Positions 37,168 to 46,909 of a stretch of DNA of 64,000 nucleotides are shown in pieces (within the stretch, counting starts at the first letter, position 1; every line of letters starts with the position of its first letter). Source of the DNA: Desulfoplanes formicivorans (GTDB taxonomy: Bacteria; Desulfobacterota; Desulfovibrionia; Desulfovibrionales; Desulfomicrobiaceae); NCBI RefSeq assembly GCF_001748225.1, contig NZ_BDFE01000009.1, positions 124,001-188,000 on the forward strand, written 5' to 3'. A program made the position numbers and the translations under genes. The notes beneath the pieces are model-generated. The model was not told the DNA's origin. It worked only from the letters and a program-made list of their open reading frames with translations, and did not search any database.

Positions 37168-37755
37168 TTACTCCCGTATATAATCGAATCCGTCCGGGCC
37201 GCAGATGGACTTGAGGAGATTCAGGATTTTCTGGCACCGGTCCGCATCGTCTTCGGCCCGGGGAATGAAGGTGGGCCTGCCGTTTCTGCCAAAGGTGAAT
37301 CGTCTGGGACAAACGCCGGGGTCCACATCGCCGAAGATGATTCTGGCCAGATCATATTCCTTGTGCGGGCCAAAGCCCAGATTCAGGGCAAAATGCACGC
37401 ATTGGTCCACAAGCTTGCAACAGCATGCCGGGTGAATGGTCTCCAGGGGCGCTTGTTCATTGGTCTTGCGGATGCGCTCCTGGTACGTTGCTTCGTCCAT
37501 GACATTGGCGTAGGCGGTGCGGACGCCAAGACAGAATACGTCCAGCCTGAAGACTCCTGCCGCTATCTCCCCGGTGATCAGCTTTCTGCTGAAGATGGCA
37601 TACCCGATTCCCTTTTCAAAGAGATTGCTTGAGACAAGGGTCTCATGCAGGTCGCAAACCACGGATGCCTGGTATTTGGCCCTGGTTTCTGCGTAACGGA
37701 TCAGATTCTGATATTTTTTCCGAAGGGGAGCGCAATAATGGGCAAGAAAAGACAT
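37168..37755 (-). CDS. Cys-rich protein of unknown function
   Basis: A protein of 195 aa, cytoplasmic by composition. The central region has HPACCCKLVDQCVHF, and later Cys residues (GVCPRRF, ADRC, SICGPDG) could form a metal or Fe-S site. Basic and aromatic residues are common. I do not recognise the family. It faces the synthase/CysRS fusion gene tail to tail, 145 nt apart. The start at MSFLAHY is chosen over an upstream start, but the ribosome site is weak in both cases. Confidence 0.65.
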   Translation of the reverse strand: MSFLAHYCAPLRKKYQNLIRYAETRAKYQASVVCDLHETLVSSNLFEKGIGYAIFSRKLITGEIAAGVFRLDVFCLGVRTAYANVMDEATYQERIRKTNEQAPLETIHPACCCKLVDQCVHFALNLGFGPHKEYDLARIIFGDVDPGVCPRRFTFGRNGRPTFIPRAEDDADRCQKILNLLKSICGPDGFDYIRE

Positions 37756-38012
37756 GGACGTCGTGAAGGGTTGCAATGGTTGGCCGGACAACGGTGTATT
37801 GCCTATACCAAGAATGATCGTTCGTAAATATTGACTTCCCGGGGATCGGTTTTATCAAGATGCTCGCTTCCGTTATGGCGGAACAGGTGTGGAAAGACGC
37901 AGAGACAATCAGGCGCTGATCGGGCCATCCGGTCCTGATCGGGTCACGCCCTGTTGGCCGGGCGTTACCGTCTTTTTTTGAAGTCCATAGTCAGTGTACA
38001 CAAGGAGAGAAT

Positions 38013-39935
38013 ATGGCTGCAGCACAGGAACATTGCGAGTTCAAGACCGAAATCAAAAAACTTTTGGATATCATAACCAATTCCCTGTACACCAACCGTG
38101 AGATTTTTTTGCGTGAACTGGTGTCCAACGCTTCTGATGCCCTGGACAAGCTCCGTTTCGAGACCAGCAGGGGCACCGAGGTCAAGGATCCGGATCTTCC
38201 CTTGGAGATTACCCTTGAGGCCGACGACAACAAGCATGTCCTGACCCTCAAGGATACGGGTATCGGCATGAGCCGGGATGAAATTGTCCGGTTTCTGGGA
38301 ACCATTGCCCATTCGGGTTCCGAACAGTTTCTGGAAAACATGGCCCGGGAAAGCAAGGAGAACAAGGACGCCAGCGATATCATTGGCCGCTTTGGTGTGG
38401 GCTTTTATTCCGTATTCATGGTTGCCCACAAGGTTGTGGTCACGTCGCAATCCTATAGAAGCGACGAGAAACCGGTACGTTGGACTTCGGACGGATTGGG
38501 TTCCTATGACGTGGAAACCCTGGACGAATCTTTGCCCCGGGGAACAACCATTGAGATCCATCTCAAGGAAGACCACAAGGAGTATGCCACCGAGAACCGC
38601 ATCAAGCACATCATCAAGACCCACTCCAACTTCATTTCTTTCCCCATCAAAATGGGTGAGGAAACCGTGAACCAGGTCACGGCCCTGTGGCGGGAGCCCA
38701 AATTTTCCGTCAAGCAGGAACAATATGACGAGTTCTACAAGTTTTTGACCTATGACAGCGAACCGCCCCTGGAGACCCTGCACATATCCGTGGATGCCCC
38801 GGTGCAGTTCAAGGCCCTCATGTTCATCCCCAAGAAGGACTACGACATTTTCAACCAGGAGCGGGACAAGTACGGGCTTGATCTTTATGTGCGACGGGTT
38901 CTCATTCAGAAAGAAAACAAGGACCTTCTGCCCCAGTACCTCGGATTCATGAAGGGGGTTGTGGACACCGAAGACCTCCCCTTGAACATTTCTCGTGAAA
39001 CCCTGCAGGAAAATCGGGTCATCGCCAAGATCAAGTCCACCATCACCAAGCAGATTCTTTCGGCCCTGGAAAAGATGGCCAAGAGCGATCCGGACAAGTA
39101 CGCCGCATTCTGGAAGGAACACTCCAAGATCTTCAAGATCGGGTACATGGATTTTGCCCACAAGGACCGCTTTGCCGGCCTGCTCCGGTTCAATTCGTCC
39201 ATCCACGAGAGCAAGGATGAATTGACCTCTCTGGCCGATTACATCTCCCGGGCCAAGGAAGGGCAAAAGGAAATCTATTACATCTCGGGCCAGAGCAGAG
39301 AAGCCGTGGAACTCAATCCCCATTTCGAAATTTTCAGGAAAAAGGGGATCGAGGTGCTTTATCTTTACGAGCCCATTGACGAGTTTGCTCTGGAGGCCGT
39401 GGGCGAGTTCGAGAAGTTCAAGCTCAAGGCAGCTGAAAATGCGGATCTCAAAAACCTTGATGATTTTGCCGACACCGACAAGGACGAGAAAAAACCGGTG
39501 GAAGAACTCTCCAAGGACGACTCCAAGATCCTGGATCGGCTTTTGAAGAAGATGCAGGATATTCTGGGAGAAAAGGTCACCGAGGTCCGGCTGTCCGACC
39601 GCCTGACCACCAGCCCGGCCTGCCTGGTCAGCCCGGACGGCACCATGAGTTCCCACATGCAGAAGATCATGCGCCTTGTGGGCGGCGGTGCCAAGGATGA
39701 TACCATTCCTCCCAAGGCCATGGAAATCAATGCCGATCATCCCCTGGTCCGGAACCTGATTGCCATATTCGGCGCGGACGAAAACGATCTCTATCTGGGC
39801 GCGTGTATCGAGCAGCTTTACGAGTCGTCACTTCTTCTTGAGGGGTATCTTTCGGATCCCCACAAGATGGTCAACCGGATCAACGAGTTGTTGGAACAGT
39901 CCAGCGGATGGTACAAGGAAGTCAAGAAGGTGTAA
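38013..39935 (+). CDS. htpG: Chaperone HtpG (Hsp90)
   Basis: A protein of 640 aa, near the 624 aa of E. coli HtpG. The N-terminal GHKL ATPase has [15 protein letters not shown], the DTGIGM lid motif and [11 protein letters not shown]. Middle and dimerisation domains follow in the expected order; the middle-domain catalytic Arg lies in [10 protein letters not shown] short acidic insertion ([17 protein letters not shown]) sits before the C-terminal domain. AAGGAG precedes the ATG. It is probably monocistronic or linked to moxR. Confidence 0.97.
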
Positions 39936-39942
39936 TCTCAGG

Positions 39943-39969
39943 AAGCCCGGGGTAGGTCATCCCGGGCTT
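39943..39969. terminator. Hairpin between htpG and moxR
   Basis: A 9-bp perfect stem (AAGCCCGGG with CCCGGGCTT) with no T-run lies just before the moxR start. It is either a weak terminator, a processing site or a structure affecting moxR translation. Confidence 0.5.
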
Positions 39970-39986
39970 CAAGGATGAAAGGGTGC

Positions 39987-40904
39987 ATGCAGCATATCCT
40001 GGATTCGGCCGTGGACGCCATCAGCACGGTGGTCCTGGGCAAGAGGGAGCAGATCAGGCTGGCCCTGACCTGTTTCCTGGCCCGGGGGCATTTGCTCATT
40101 GAGGATCTGCCCGGCATCGGCAAAACAACCCTGGCCCAGAGTCTGGCCAGGGTTTTTGGCCTGGAGTTTTCCCGTATTCAGTTCACTGCGGATCTTCTGC
40201 CCGGGGATATCCTGGGGGTGTCCGTGTACGAGCAAAACGCGGGTCTTTTCACCTTTCATCCCGGACCCGTGTTCACCCAGGTTCTTCTGGCCGACGAAAT
40301 CAATCGAGCCACACCCAAGACCCAGTCTGCCCTGCTTGAGGCCATGGAAGAGGGGCAGATCACAGTGGAGGGCCAAACCCGGTCCCTCAAATCCCCGTTT
40401 TTCGTCATTGCCACCCAGAATCCCCTGGAACAGGCAGGAACCTTTGCCCTGCCCGAATCCCAGAAGGATCGGTTTCTTTTTCGTCTGGCCATGGGCTATC
40501 CCGATGCCCAGGCGGAACAGACCCTTCTCAGGCAGGACGCCGCAACAACACGGCCGATGCACCTTGAACCGGTTATTGACGCGGCAACACTCCTGCATCT
40601 GCAACACCGGGTGGATGAGGTCCATGTTTCAGATATCCTGATCAGCTATATCCGGTCCATTCTGGAGGCCAGCAGGACCAGCGACCGTTTTCTGGCCGGA
40701 CTCTCTCCCCGGGCCGGTCTGGCCCTGCTGCGGGGAGCCAAGGCCTGGGCCTTTGTCCAGGGCCGGGAGTATGTCATGCCCGAGGATATCCAGGATGTTT
40801 TCCCCTTTGTGGCCATTCACCGGTTGTCCCCGGCCTCGGGGCAGGGTGCTGTGGGGGTTGAGGAAGTCAGCGAACTTCTTGATTCTGTTCCGGTTCCCCT
40901 ATGA
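39987..40904 (+). CDS. MoxR-family AAA+ ATPase
   Basis: A protein of about 305 aa. Walker A is EDLPGIGKTT, Walker B LLADEINRA, and the MoxR sensor region ATQNPLEQAGTFALPESQKDRF is intact. MoxR proteins act as chaperones that help assemble or load metals into partner complexes. It overlaps the DUF58 gene by 4 nt; the set moxR-DUF58-transglutaminase is a standard operon. The ATG at 39975 is also possible. Confidence 0.92.
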   Translation: MQHILDSAVDAISTVVLGKREQIRLALTCFLARGHLLIEDLPGIGKTTLAQSLARVFGLEFSRIQFTADLLPGDILGVSVYEQNAGLFTFHPGPVFTQVLLADEINRATPKTQSALLEAMEEGQITVEGQTRSLKSPFFVIATQNPLEQAGTFALPESQKDRFLFRLAMGYPDAQAEQTLLRQDAATTRPMHLEPVIDAATLLHLQHRVDEVHVSDILISYIRSILEASRTSDRFLAGLSPRAGLALLRGAKAWAFVQGREYVMPEDIQDVFPFVAIHRLSPASGQGAVGVEEVSELLDSVPVPL

Positions 40905-41869
40905 ACTCCCCTCCTGGCATCCGCTACTGGTTGGACAGGCGGCCTCGGGTCGAGCTGCCCGTTGTTCTTGATGGCCGGCACATCTTCATTCTTCCCACCA
41001 AATGTGGGCTTTTGTTTGCCCTCCTGCTCATCGCCCTGCTCGTGGGCTCCCTCAATTACACCAACAACCTCGGTTTGTTTTTGACCTTTCTTTTGGCCAG
41101 CATGGGTTTTGTCTCCATCTTTCATGCCCATGCCCAGCTGCGCGGGCTCCACATAACCAGGGTGGAGGCCGACGAGGTGTTTGCTCCTGCTCCTTTGATC
41201 CTGCATGTGCATTGCCGGTCCCGGTTTCGTCAGGTGCACGACATCCGAATCACCTTGGCCGGAGAGCCGCTTTTTCCCCGTAGCGTGGATCTGCACCCGG
41301 GAAAGACTCGGGTAGTCAAGGTCGTTGGCAAGGGAAGACCCCGGGGAATCCATCCCCTGCCCCCCATGGTCATCTCCACAACCTATCCTCTGGGACTCTT
41401 TCGGGCCTGGTCCACGGTGGCCGTCAGGAAAACCTGTGCGGTCTTTCCCGAACCATCCGGACCTGTCACGCTGGTATCCCAGAAAACGTCCGGCCATGTC
41501 GGCAGGGATCAGGGCATGGGCAGGCAGCCTGGAAGCGATGATTTCCAGGGACTCAGACCGTATGTTCCCGGTGATCCCCTGCAGCGGGTTGCCTGGAAGG
41601 CATCCTCCCGGGGAACCGGGCTGCTGACCAAGGAGTTTGTCACCGGTTCCAGGCGTCATGTGGGCCTTTGTTGGGATGATGTAGCAGGATCGGATGAAGA
41701 ACGTCTTGCAAAACTTTGCGCCATGGTTCTGGCTGCTGACAAACAAGGGGTTCCCTATTGGCTGGAACTCCCAGGGCATGTTTCGGACGTGGATCAGGGG
41801 CCGGATCACCGGCATGAGTGCCTGATGCGTCTTGCCTCGTATGGAATGGACGCAGGGGGTGAAGGATGA
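40901..41869 (+). CDS. DUF58-domain membrane protein
   Basis: A protein of 322 aa. Two membrane helices near the start (about residues 28-70) lead to a von Willebrand-like DUF58 region with the signature GSDDFQGLRPYVPGDPLQRVAWKASSR. Proteins of this type go with MoxR and are thought to be its targets or partners. It overlaps both neighbours by 4 nt, so the three proteins are made together. Confidence 0.9.
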   Translation: MNSPPGIRYWLDRRPRVELPVVLDGRHIFILPTKCGLLFALLLIALLVGSLNYTNNLGLFLTFLLASMGFVSIFHAHAQLRGLHITRVEADEVFAPAPLILHVHCRSRFRQVHDIRITLAGEPLFPRSVDLHPGKTRVVKVVGKGRPRGIHPLPPMVISTTYPLGLFRAWSTVAVRKTCAVFPEPSGPVTLVSQKTSGHVGRDQGMGRQPGSDDFQGLRPYVPGDPLQRVAWKASSRGTGLLTKEFVTGSRRHVGLCWDDVAGSDEERLAKLCAMVLAADKQGVPYWLELPGHVSDVDQGPDHRHECLMRLASYGMDAGGEG

Positions 41870-43833
41870 CGATAAAAGACCTGCGGACCGATAATCTGAT
41901 TCTCGTCCTGCTGGCGGTGGTTTTTGCGCCCCATGTGGTTCGGGTTCCCGTGTGGATCAGCGTGTTGTGCGGCTTGTCCTGGATGGGTGCGTTTTTCATG
42001 CGTCGCAAGGGGATGGGGTTCCTTTCCCGGCGGGTGATGGTGGGACTGGCTCTGGGGTGCACGGCCGGTGCGGCCTTGAGTTTTGCCGGCGCTCCAAGCC
42101 GTGATGCCGGGGTGGGGCTTCTTTGCCTGATGCTCGCTCTGAAACCCCTTGAGACGCGAACCCATCGGGACAGGATGGTCACGGTCCTTTTGGCCTATTT
42201 TCTGATCCTGACCAATGTTCTCTATTCCCAGTCCCTGGCCATGGCCGGTTACATGATCATGTGCGTGATTCTGGCGACCATGGTGCAGATGAGGATCAAC
42301 CATGTGGAAGGGCAGACCCGAGAACATCTCAAAAAAACCTGTGTGCTCCTTGGGCAGGCCCTGCCTCTGGCCCTGGTGCTTTTTGTGCTGTTCCCCCGCC
42401 TTTCAGGAAGTTTGTGGGGGGTCAGAACGCCGCAGACAACCGGGGTGACCGGTCTTTCCGATGTGATGGAGCCCGGGCGGATCAGTTCTTTGGCCCGGGA
42501 CCGGGGCGTTGCCTTCCGGGTCCGTTTTGAGGGCGATCTCATGCCCTCCAGGGGTTCCCTGTACTGGAGAGTGCTTGTGCTTTCCCGGTTTGATGGCCGA
42601 AGCTGGACGCAGGGCCAGGCCGTTCCCGGACCAGGCCGGGCAGGGGATCTGGTAGCAGACACCATGGTCCGGTACACGATCACGGCCGAACCATCGGATC
42701 AGAAATGGATGTACGCCCTTGATTTTCCTTTGAAAGCACCCCCGGGCGTGGTCCTGACGCAGGATCTGACCCTGAAGGCGCCAGCAAAGATTGCAACGCG
42801 GTTGCGGTATTCCCTTGTCTCATGTCCGGACTGCCCGAATCGGGTGACCGGCGATGTGGATGCACTGCTTGATCTGCCTGCATTTGGGGGAGAACAGGCC
42901 CGGGATCTGGCACGGTCATGGAGAACAACCGGTGACACTGATCGTGAGATCGTGGACAAGGCCCTGGATTATTTGGGAACCAACGGATTTTTCTACACAT
43001 TGAATCCGCCCCTTCTGGCCACGGATGATCCCGTGGATGATTTTCTGTTCAACGTGCGCAAGGGATATTGTGAGCACTTTGCCTCGGCCTTCTCCTTTCT
43101 GATGCGTGCGGCAGGTATCCCGGCAAGGGTTGTGGTGGGGTATCAGGGGGGAGAACCCAATCCCGTGGGAGAGTATCTCATTGTCCGCCAGTCCGATGCC
43201 CATGCCTGGTCCGAGGTCTGGCTGGAGGATGCAGGCTGGACCCGCATTGATCCCACGGCAGTGGTTTCTCCCTTGCGTATTGAGCAGGGTGCTCAGGCCC
43301 TGGTCGGCCGGGCGGGGGACACCCTGTTCGGGACGCCGACCCTGGGAGCCCTTGGCCGGGTCTGGAATCATGTGCGCCTCAACTGGGATGCCCTGAACAA
43401 TGTCTGGAACCAGTGGGTCCTTGACTACAGCGCTGCGCGGCAGAGCCGCCTGTTCCAATTGCTGGGCCTTGTCCGGTCCTGGAAGGGAATACCCATGGGC
43501 ATTCTGCTGAGCGTGGCGGCCCTGTTCGGGTTCGGAGCGGGATTGTTCCTTTATCTGGCAAGGCCTGTGCGCCGGGACCAGGACAGGGTTGCCGTGATCT
43601 ATGAACGTTTTTTGAAGAAGACATCGGCGTGGCCCAATGAAGGGGGATTGCCTCCCGTGTCATACATGACGGAGCTCATGCACAGGAATCCGGACCGCAG
43701 CCGGGAAATTGGCGCCATCAGGGATCTGTACGTGGCATTGCGTTATGCTCCTCCTGAGAAGAGGCAAAAGGATCAAGTGCATGCCTTCGGAAAAAAGGTA
43801 AGTGAGTTCAAACGGTTGAAACGAAACAATTGA
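41866..43833 (+). CDS. tgpA: Transglutaminase-like membrane protein (TgpA/DUF3488)
   Basis: A protein of 655 aa. Several membrane helices fill the first 180 residues; a periplasmic transglutaminase-like core follows with the catalytic Cys (RKGYCEHFASAFSFLMRAAG), His (DAHAWSEVWLEDAG) and Asp (RIDPT), and a last helix lies near residue 550. This is TgpA architecture. It may crosslink or hydrolyse peptide substrates at the envelope; the substrate is unknown. It is the last gene of the moxR operon. Confidence 0.9.
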   Translation: MTIKDLRTDNLILVLLAVVFAPHVVRVPVWISVLCGLSWMGAFFMRRKGMGFLSRRVMVGLALGCTAGAALSFAGAPSRDAGVGLLCLMLALKPLETRTHRDRMVTVLLAYFLILTNVLYSQSLAMAGYMIMCVILATMVQMRINHVEGQTREHLKKTCVLLGQALPLALVLFVLFPRLSGSLWGVRTPQTTGVTGLSDVMEPGRISSLARDRGVAFRVRFEGDLMPSRGSLYWRVLVLSRFDGRSWTQGQAVPGPGRAGDLVADTMVRYTITAEPSDQKWMYALDFPLKAPPGVVLTQDLTLKAPAKIATRLRYSLVSCPDCPNRVTGDVDALLDLPAFGGEQARDLARSWRTTGDTDREIVDKALDYLGTNGFFYTLNPPLLATDDPVDDFLFNVRKGYCEHFASAFSFLMRAAGIPARVVVGYQGGEPNPVGEYLIVRQSDAHAWSEVWLEDAGWTRIDPTAVVSPLRIEQGAQALVGRAGDTLFGTPTLGALGRVWNHVRLNWDALNNVWNQWVLDYSAARQSRLFQLLGLVRSWKGIPMGILLSVAALFGFGAGLFLYLARPVRRDQDRVAVIYERFLKKTSAWPNEGGLPPVSYMTELMHRNPDRSREIGAIRDLYVALRYAPPEKRQKDQVHAFGKKVSEFKRLKRNN

Positions 43834-43869
43834 GATAGTCCTTTTCCTGCACCGGCAGGGAGTCAGGGC

Positions 43870-44760
43870 TTAATAGATTTTGCGTTTGGAAAATCCCTTG
43901 CCAATGACGTTCAAGGTGTTTTCAAGGATGACAAAGGCATGGGCATCCACCGAGAAGACAATCTCCTCAAGGGCCTTGATCTGGAGCGTATTGACCACGG
44001 TCATGATGATTTTTTTGGGGGCGTGGGAATAGGCCCCGCGGCCGTAGAGAATGGTCGCTCCCCGGCGGAGATGATTGTTGACCTGTTTGACGATTTCATC
44101 GGGTTTTGACGAAATGATGAGAATCAGCTTGCGCTGGTTGAACAGACTGAGAATGTAGTCCGTGACCTGGGCCGAGATGAATACCGCGGTGAGGGAGTAG
44201 AGCACCTTGTCGGTATCCAGGGTGGCAAAGGCCGCTGCAAACACCAGGGCATTGGCCATGAATCCGATCTGGCCGATGCGAAGTCCGAATTTCTGGTTCA
44301 GCCAGATGGCAATGATATCCGTTCCGCCCGTGGATCCCAGGGACCGGAAGCAGATGCCAAGGCCCACGCCCGCCACGCATCCAAAGGACAGGGCGGCCAG
44401 AAAGGCGTCATGGATGGGCATGGTGATGTGAACGATCTCCAGAAGAACGGAGACCATGATGGCCCCGTACATGCTGTACCAAAAGAACCTTCGGCTGATG
44501 GTGAAATATCCCAGGGCAAAGATGGGGATGTTGAAGATAAACAGCCAGATGCCCGGTGTGATCACGGGAAACAGATAGTACAGCAGGATGCCGAGCCCGG
44601 AAAACCCACCGGTCACAAATCCGTGCGGGATGGCAATTCCATTGATTGCTGTGGCCAGCAACAGGGCGCCAAGGGTGAGCAAAAAAAGATTCCATGGAAT
44701 GGAATAGCTTATGTCCCTGTAAGAGGTTCCTGTGAAAGGTATGTGTGGCATGGTTTGCAT
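43870..44760 (-). CDS. YitT-family membrane protein (DUF161/DUF2179)
   Basis: A protein of 296 aa. Five or six membrane helices (about 25-205) include the family stretch GFVTGGFSGLGILLYYLF and GSTGGTDIIAIWLN. A C-terminal DUF2179 domain (about 215-285, with GRGAYSHAPKKIIMTVVN) is cytoplasmic. The function of the family is unsettled; transport has been suggested. It stands alone, separated from the LUD gene by a strong terminator. Confidence 0.88.
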   Translation of the reverse strand: MQTMPHIPFTGTSYRDISYSIPWNLFLLTLGALLLATAINGIAIPHGFVTGGFSGLGILLYYLFPVITPGIWLFIFNIPIFALGYFTISRRFFWYSMYGAIMVSVLLEIVHITMPIHDAFLAALSFGCVAGVGLGICFRSLGSTGGTDIIAIWLNQKFGLRIGQIGFMANALVFAAAFATLDTDKVLYSLTAVFISAQVTDYILSLFNQRKLILIISSKPDEIVKQVNNHLRRGATILYGRGAYSHAPKKIIMTVVNTLQIKALEEIVFSVDAHAFVILENTLNVIGKGFSKRKIY

Positions 44761-45065
44761 AGCGGTCTACCTGCAAGGAAAAAGTGGTTTTGAAATGGCG
44801 CGGCACGTTGCCGGAGGGCGCTGCTCGCACCAACCCGGGTTCTTGTCAACAAGAATTTACGGGCAGGGGCGTGAAGGCAACCCTCCCCCTGCACAGGCAG
44901 GAGATACATGATCCTCAGGATGTCGAGGCCATATGTTCCTGGACATGTTTCATATAAACCCTTTGAAGATGTGAGGACCGTGTTGCCATGTAAAAAGCCC
45001 CGCCACAAGACGGGGCTTTTTACATGAAGAACGGGACAGGAATCTTCCGGCAGAGCATGGATTTG
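44761..45065. other. Intergenic region between yitT and the LUD gene
   Basis: This region of about 300 nt holds the terminator of the LUD gene (44987-45026) and, by position, the promoter for the YitT gene. No small gene was seen. Confidence 0.4.
44987..45026 (-). terminator. Strong terminator after the LUD-domain gene
   Basis: A 16-bp perfect stem from CATGTAAAAAGCCCCG with its complement and an 8-nt loop. T-runs fall within the stem on both strands, so it can stop transcription either way. Confidence 0.85.
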
Positions 45066-45719
45066 CTAGAAGCCCATGTCCTCGTTGATCAGGACCACCT
45101 TGATCCGTTTGGGGGGGAAGGATTTTTCCGTGATGGTCCAGGTGTTACAGATGCGGTCCGGACTTTTGCATTCCTGGCAAAAGGACGTCTTGGCGCACGG
45201 TGTCTTCTTGGCAAGGCGCATGGCATTGACCGGGGCCACATAGTTCTTGATCCGGTACATGGCTTCGTCCACATCGGTGACGATTTTGTTTCTGCCGGAC
45301 AGAACAATCACGTTGGTGGGACCAAAGGTGAGGGCGCCCACACGGTTGCCGATCATGTCCAGGTTGACCAGCTTGCCGTCCAGGGTGATGGCGTTGGTGC
45401 CGGTGAAAAAGAGGTCCGCAAGCAGGGCCTGGCGGCGACGTTCATAAGCGTCCTCCTTGGACAGGTTTTTGGCGTAGGTGTCGATGATCTCCAGATCATC
45501 CCGGTCCTTGAGGGATTCATACAGACCGGTGTCTTTGAACGTCATGGACCCGCCCCAGGAGAGGACCTTTGCCCCGGTTCGGGGGAGGATGGTTTCAATG
45601 ACCAGGGTTTGGGCCTCCTTGGCCGTGGCAGCGGTGAAGACCTCGAAATTGTTTTTTTCCAGGGCCTCGGCCGTATCCTGCAGGCGCAGGCTCCAGAAGG
45701 TGTCGATGGGATTGTGCAT
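45066..45719 (-). CDS. LUD-domain protein (LutC/YkgG-like, lactate utilization)
   Basis: A protein of 217 aa. The LUD (DUF162) core is recognised by LSWGGSMTFKDTGL, TGTNAITLDGKLVNLDMIGNR and FGPTNVIVLSGRNKI. A C-terminal Cys set (CAKTSFCQECKSPDRIC) may bind a metal or cluster. LUD proteins take part in lactate oxidation complexes, and desulfobacteria depend on lactate as electron donor. No lutA or lutB is adjacent, so its role is inferred. GGAG precedes the ATG. Confidence 0.85.
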   Translation of the reverse strand: MHNPIDTFWSLRLQDTAEALEKNNFEVFTAATAKEAQTLVIETILPRTGAKVLSWGGSMTFKDTGLYESLKDRDDLEIIDTYAKNLSKEDAYERRRQALLADLFFTGTNAITLDGKLVNLDMIGNRVGALTFGPTNVIVLSGRNKIVTDVDEAMYRIKNYVAPVNAMRLAKKTPCAKTSFCQECKSPDRICNTWTITEKSFPPKRIKVVLINEDMGF

Positions 45720-45849
45720 GGTTGAACTCCGTTATTGTAAGTTCGAAAGGTTAATGTTTACGGGTTGAGGGGACGCGGTGCACAGGGAACAACCTGTTGC
45801 CGCCCGGACGTGTCGTTATGTTCGGTTGTCGTCGGGGGATATGTGGCGT

Positions 45850-46590
45850 TTATTTTTCCATCCAGATGATGGATGCCTGTCTGCCGCAAACCTTGTTTCT
45901 TCGGTAGGAAAAGAACCATTGGGACATGGAGTGGGTGCACAGGTCAAGACCGAAAATGTTGCTGGGCAGCAGGCCTGCCTCAAGGAGTTGATGACGGGTG
46001 AGCTGCCAGAGATTCATTGTTTGGGTTGCGGGATCAAAATACCTGGAAAAGGCCTGACCCCACTCCGTGGAAAATTTGGTGAACTCGCTGGCCGCCGGGG
46101 AAAGGCTGGGTCCGCGGACGGCCAGAATTTCCCGGGGTTCGAGCCCGTAGGCATTGCAAAAGGCGACCACAGCTTTGCAGGGGAAGTTCTGGCGATTGCC
46201 CTTCCATCCACAATGGATGGCAGCAATGTATTTTCCGGAAGTATGGGCCAAGAGGATGGGCTGGCAATCGGCCGTCTTGATGACCAAGCCCACGCGGGGT
46301 TCCCGGGTGGCGAGGCCATCGCCGGGTTGTTCCGTCCCCTGGATGACGTCATCCAAGGGATCAATGACCATGTCGCAGCCGTGCACCTGCCTGAGTTCGC
46401 ACCACCGGGTAAAGCCCAGTTCCCGGCGAAGACGGTGGCGGTTGGCAAGAACCCTTTCTTGTTTGTCACCCACTTCAAAAGAGATGTTGCTTTCCGCAAA
46501 AGGACCTGTACTGGCGCCCTGCATCCGGGTGCCAAAGGCGCAGCGAATGAAGGGGAGATGGGGAAAGGTAAAGGGAATGTAGGGGATCAT
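45850..46590 (-). CDS. pgeF: Laccase-domain protein (YfiH/PgeF family)
   Basis: A protein of 246 aa. The conserved metal-site motifs are present: ELRQVHGCDM, KTADCQPILL and AAIHCGWKGN. Members were first called polyphenol oxidases; E. coli PgeF corrects peptidoglycan precursors, and others act as purine nucleoside phosphorylase-like enzymes. Which role applies here is not clear. It is a single gene; a repeat-bounded spacer lies upstream. Confidence 0.85.
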   Translation of the reverse strand: MIPYIPFTFPHLPFIRCAFGTRMQGASTGPFAESNISFEVGDKQERVLANRHRLRRELGFTRWCELRQVHGCDMVIDPLDDVIQGTEQPGDGLATREPRVGLVIKTADCQPILLAHTSGKYIAAIHCGWKGNRQNFPCKAVVAFCNAYGLEPREILAVRGPSLSPAASEFTKFSTEWGQAFSRYFDPATQTMNLWQLTRHQLLEAGLLPSNIFGLDLCTHSMSQWFFSYRRNKVCGRQASIIWMEK

Positions 46591-46665
46591 GGCGTTACTT
46601 GTGGTTTATGATATTTGTAGAATAAAATTCGCAGAACATGGGAGAGTACGCAGTGCATAGTATAG

Positions 46666-46892
46666 TACACAGTGCACAGTACGCAGTTCGCAGAGTAGAA
46701 TCCATTGCTCCAATCCAATACGAATATTCAATTTTTGGGTATGCAAAACATCAGAAGCGTTTAAACATATCTGTTTGACTCAACACCACAAAGCAAACAA
46801 CAGACCTCCTCAATTTCAAGAGGAAGTATCAGATTAAATAGAAACTACTTCAAAACAAAATACTCTGTGCACTGTGTACTGCGCACTGTGTG
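46666..46892. repeat. Small element with imperfect terminal inverted repeats made of heptamers
   Basis: Ends at 46666-46697 and 46861-46892 are about 32-bp inverted repeats matching at about 27 positions. Both ends are built from degenerate 7-nt units near RCRCAGT; similar units extend to about 46640 on the left and 46910 on the right. The roughly 160-nt core is AT-rich compared with its neighbours and encodes nothing. It fills most of the 319-nt gap between two genes. It could be a MITE-like insertion or a repeat family. Confidence 0.6.
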
Positions 46893-46909
46893 CTCATTGA
46901 GCACAGTGT

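Noticed and set aside
37965-39740. Long minus-strand open frame opposite htpG
   Set aside because: Antisense shadow; htpG is complete on the plus strand.
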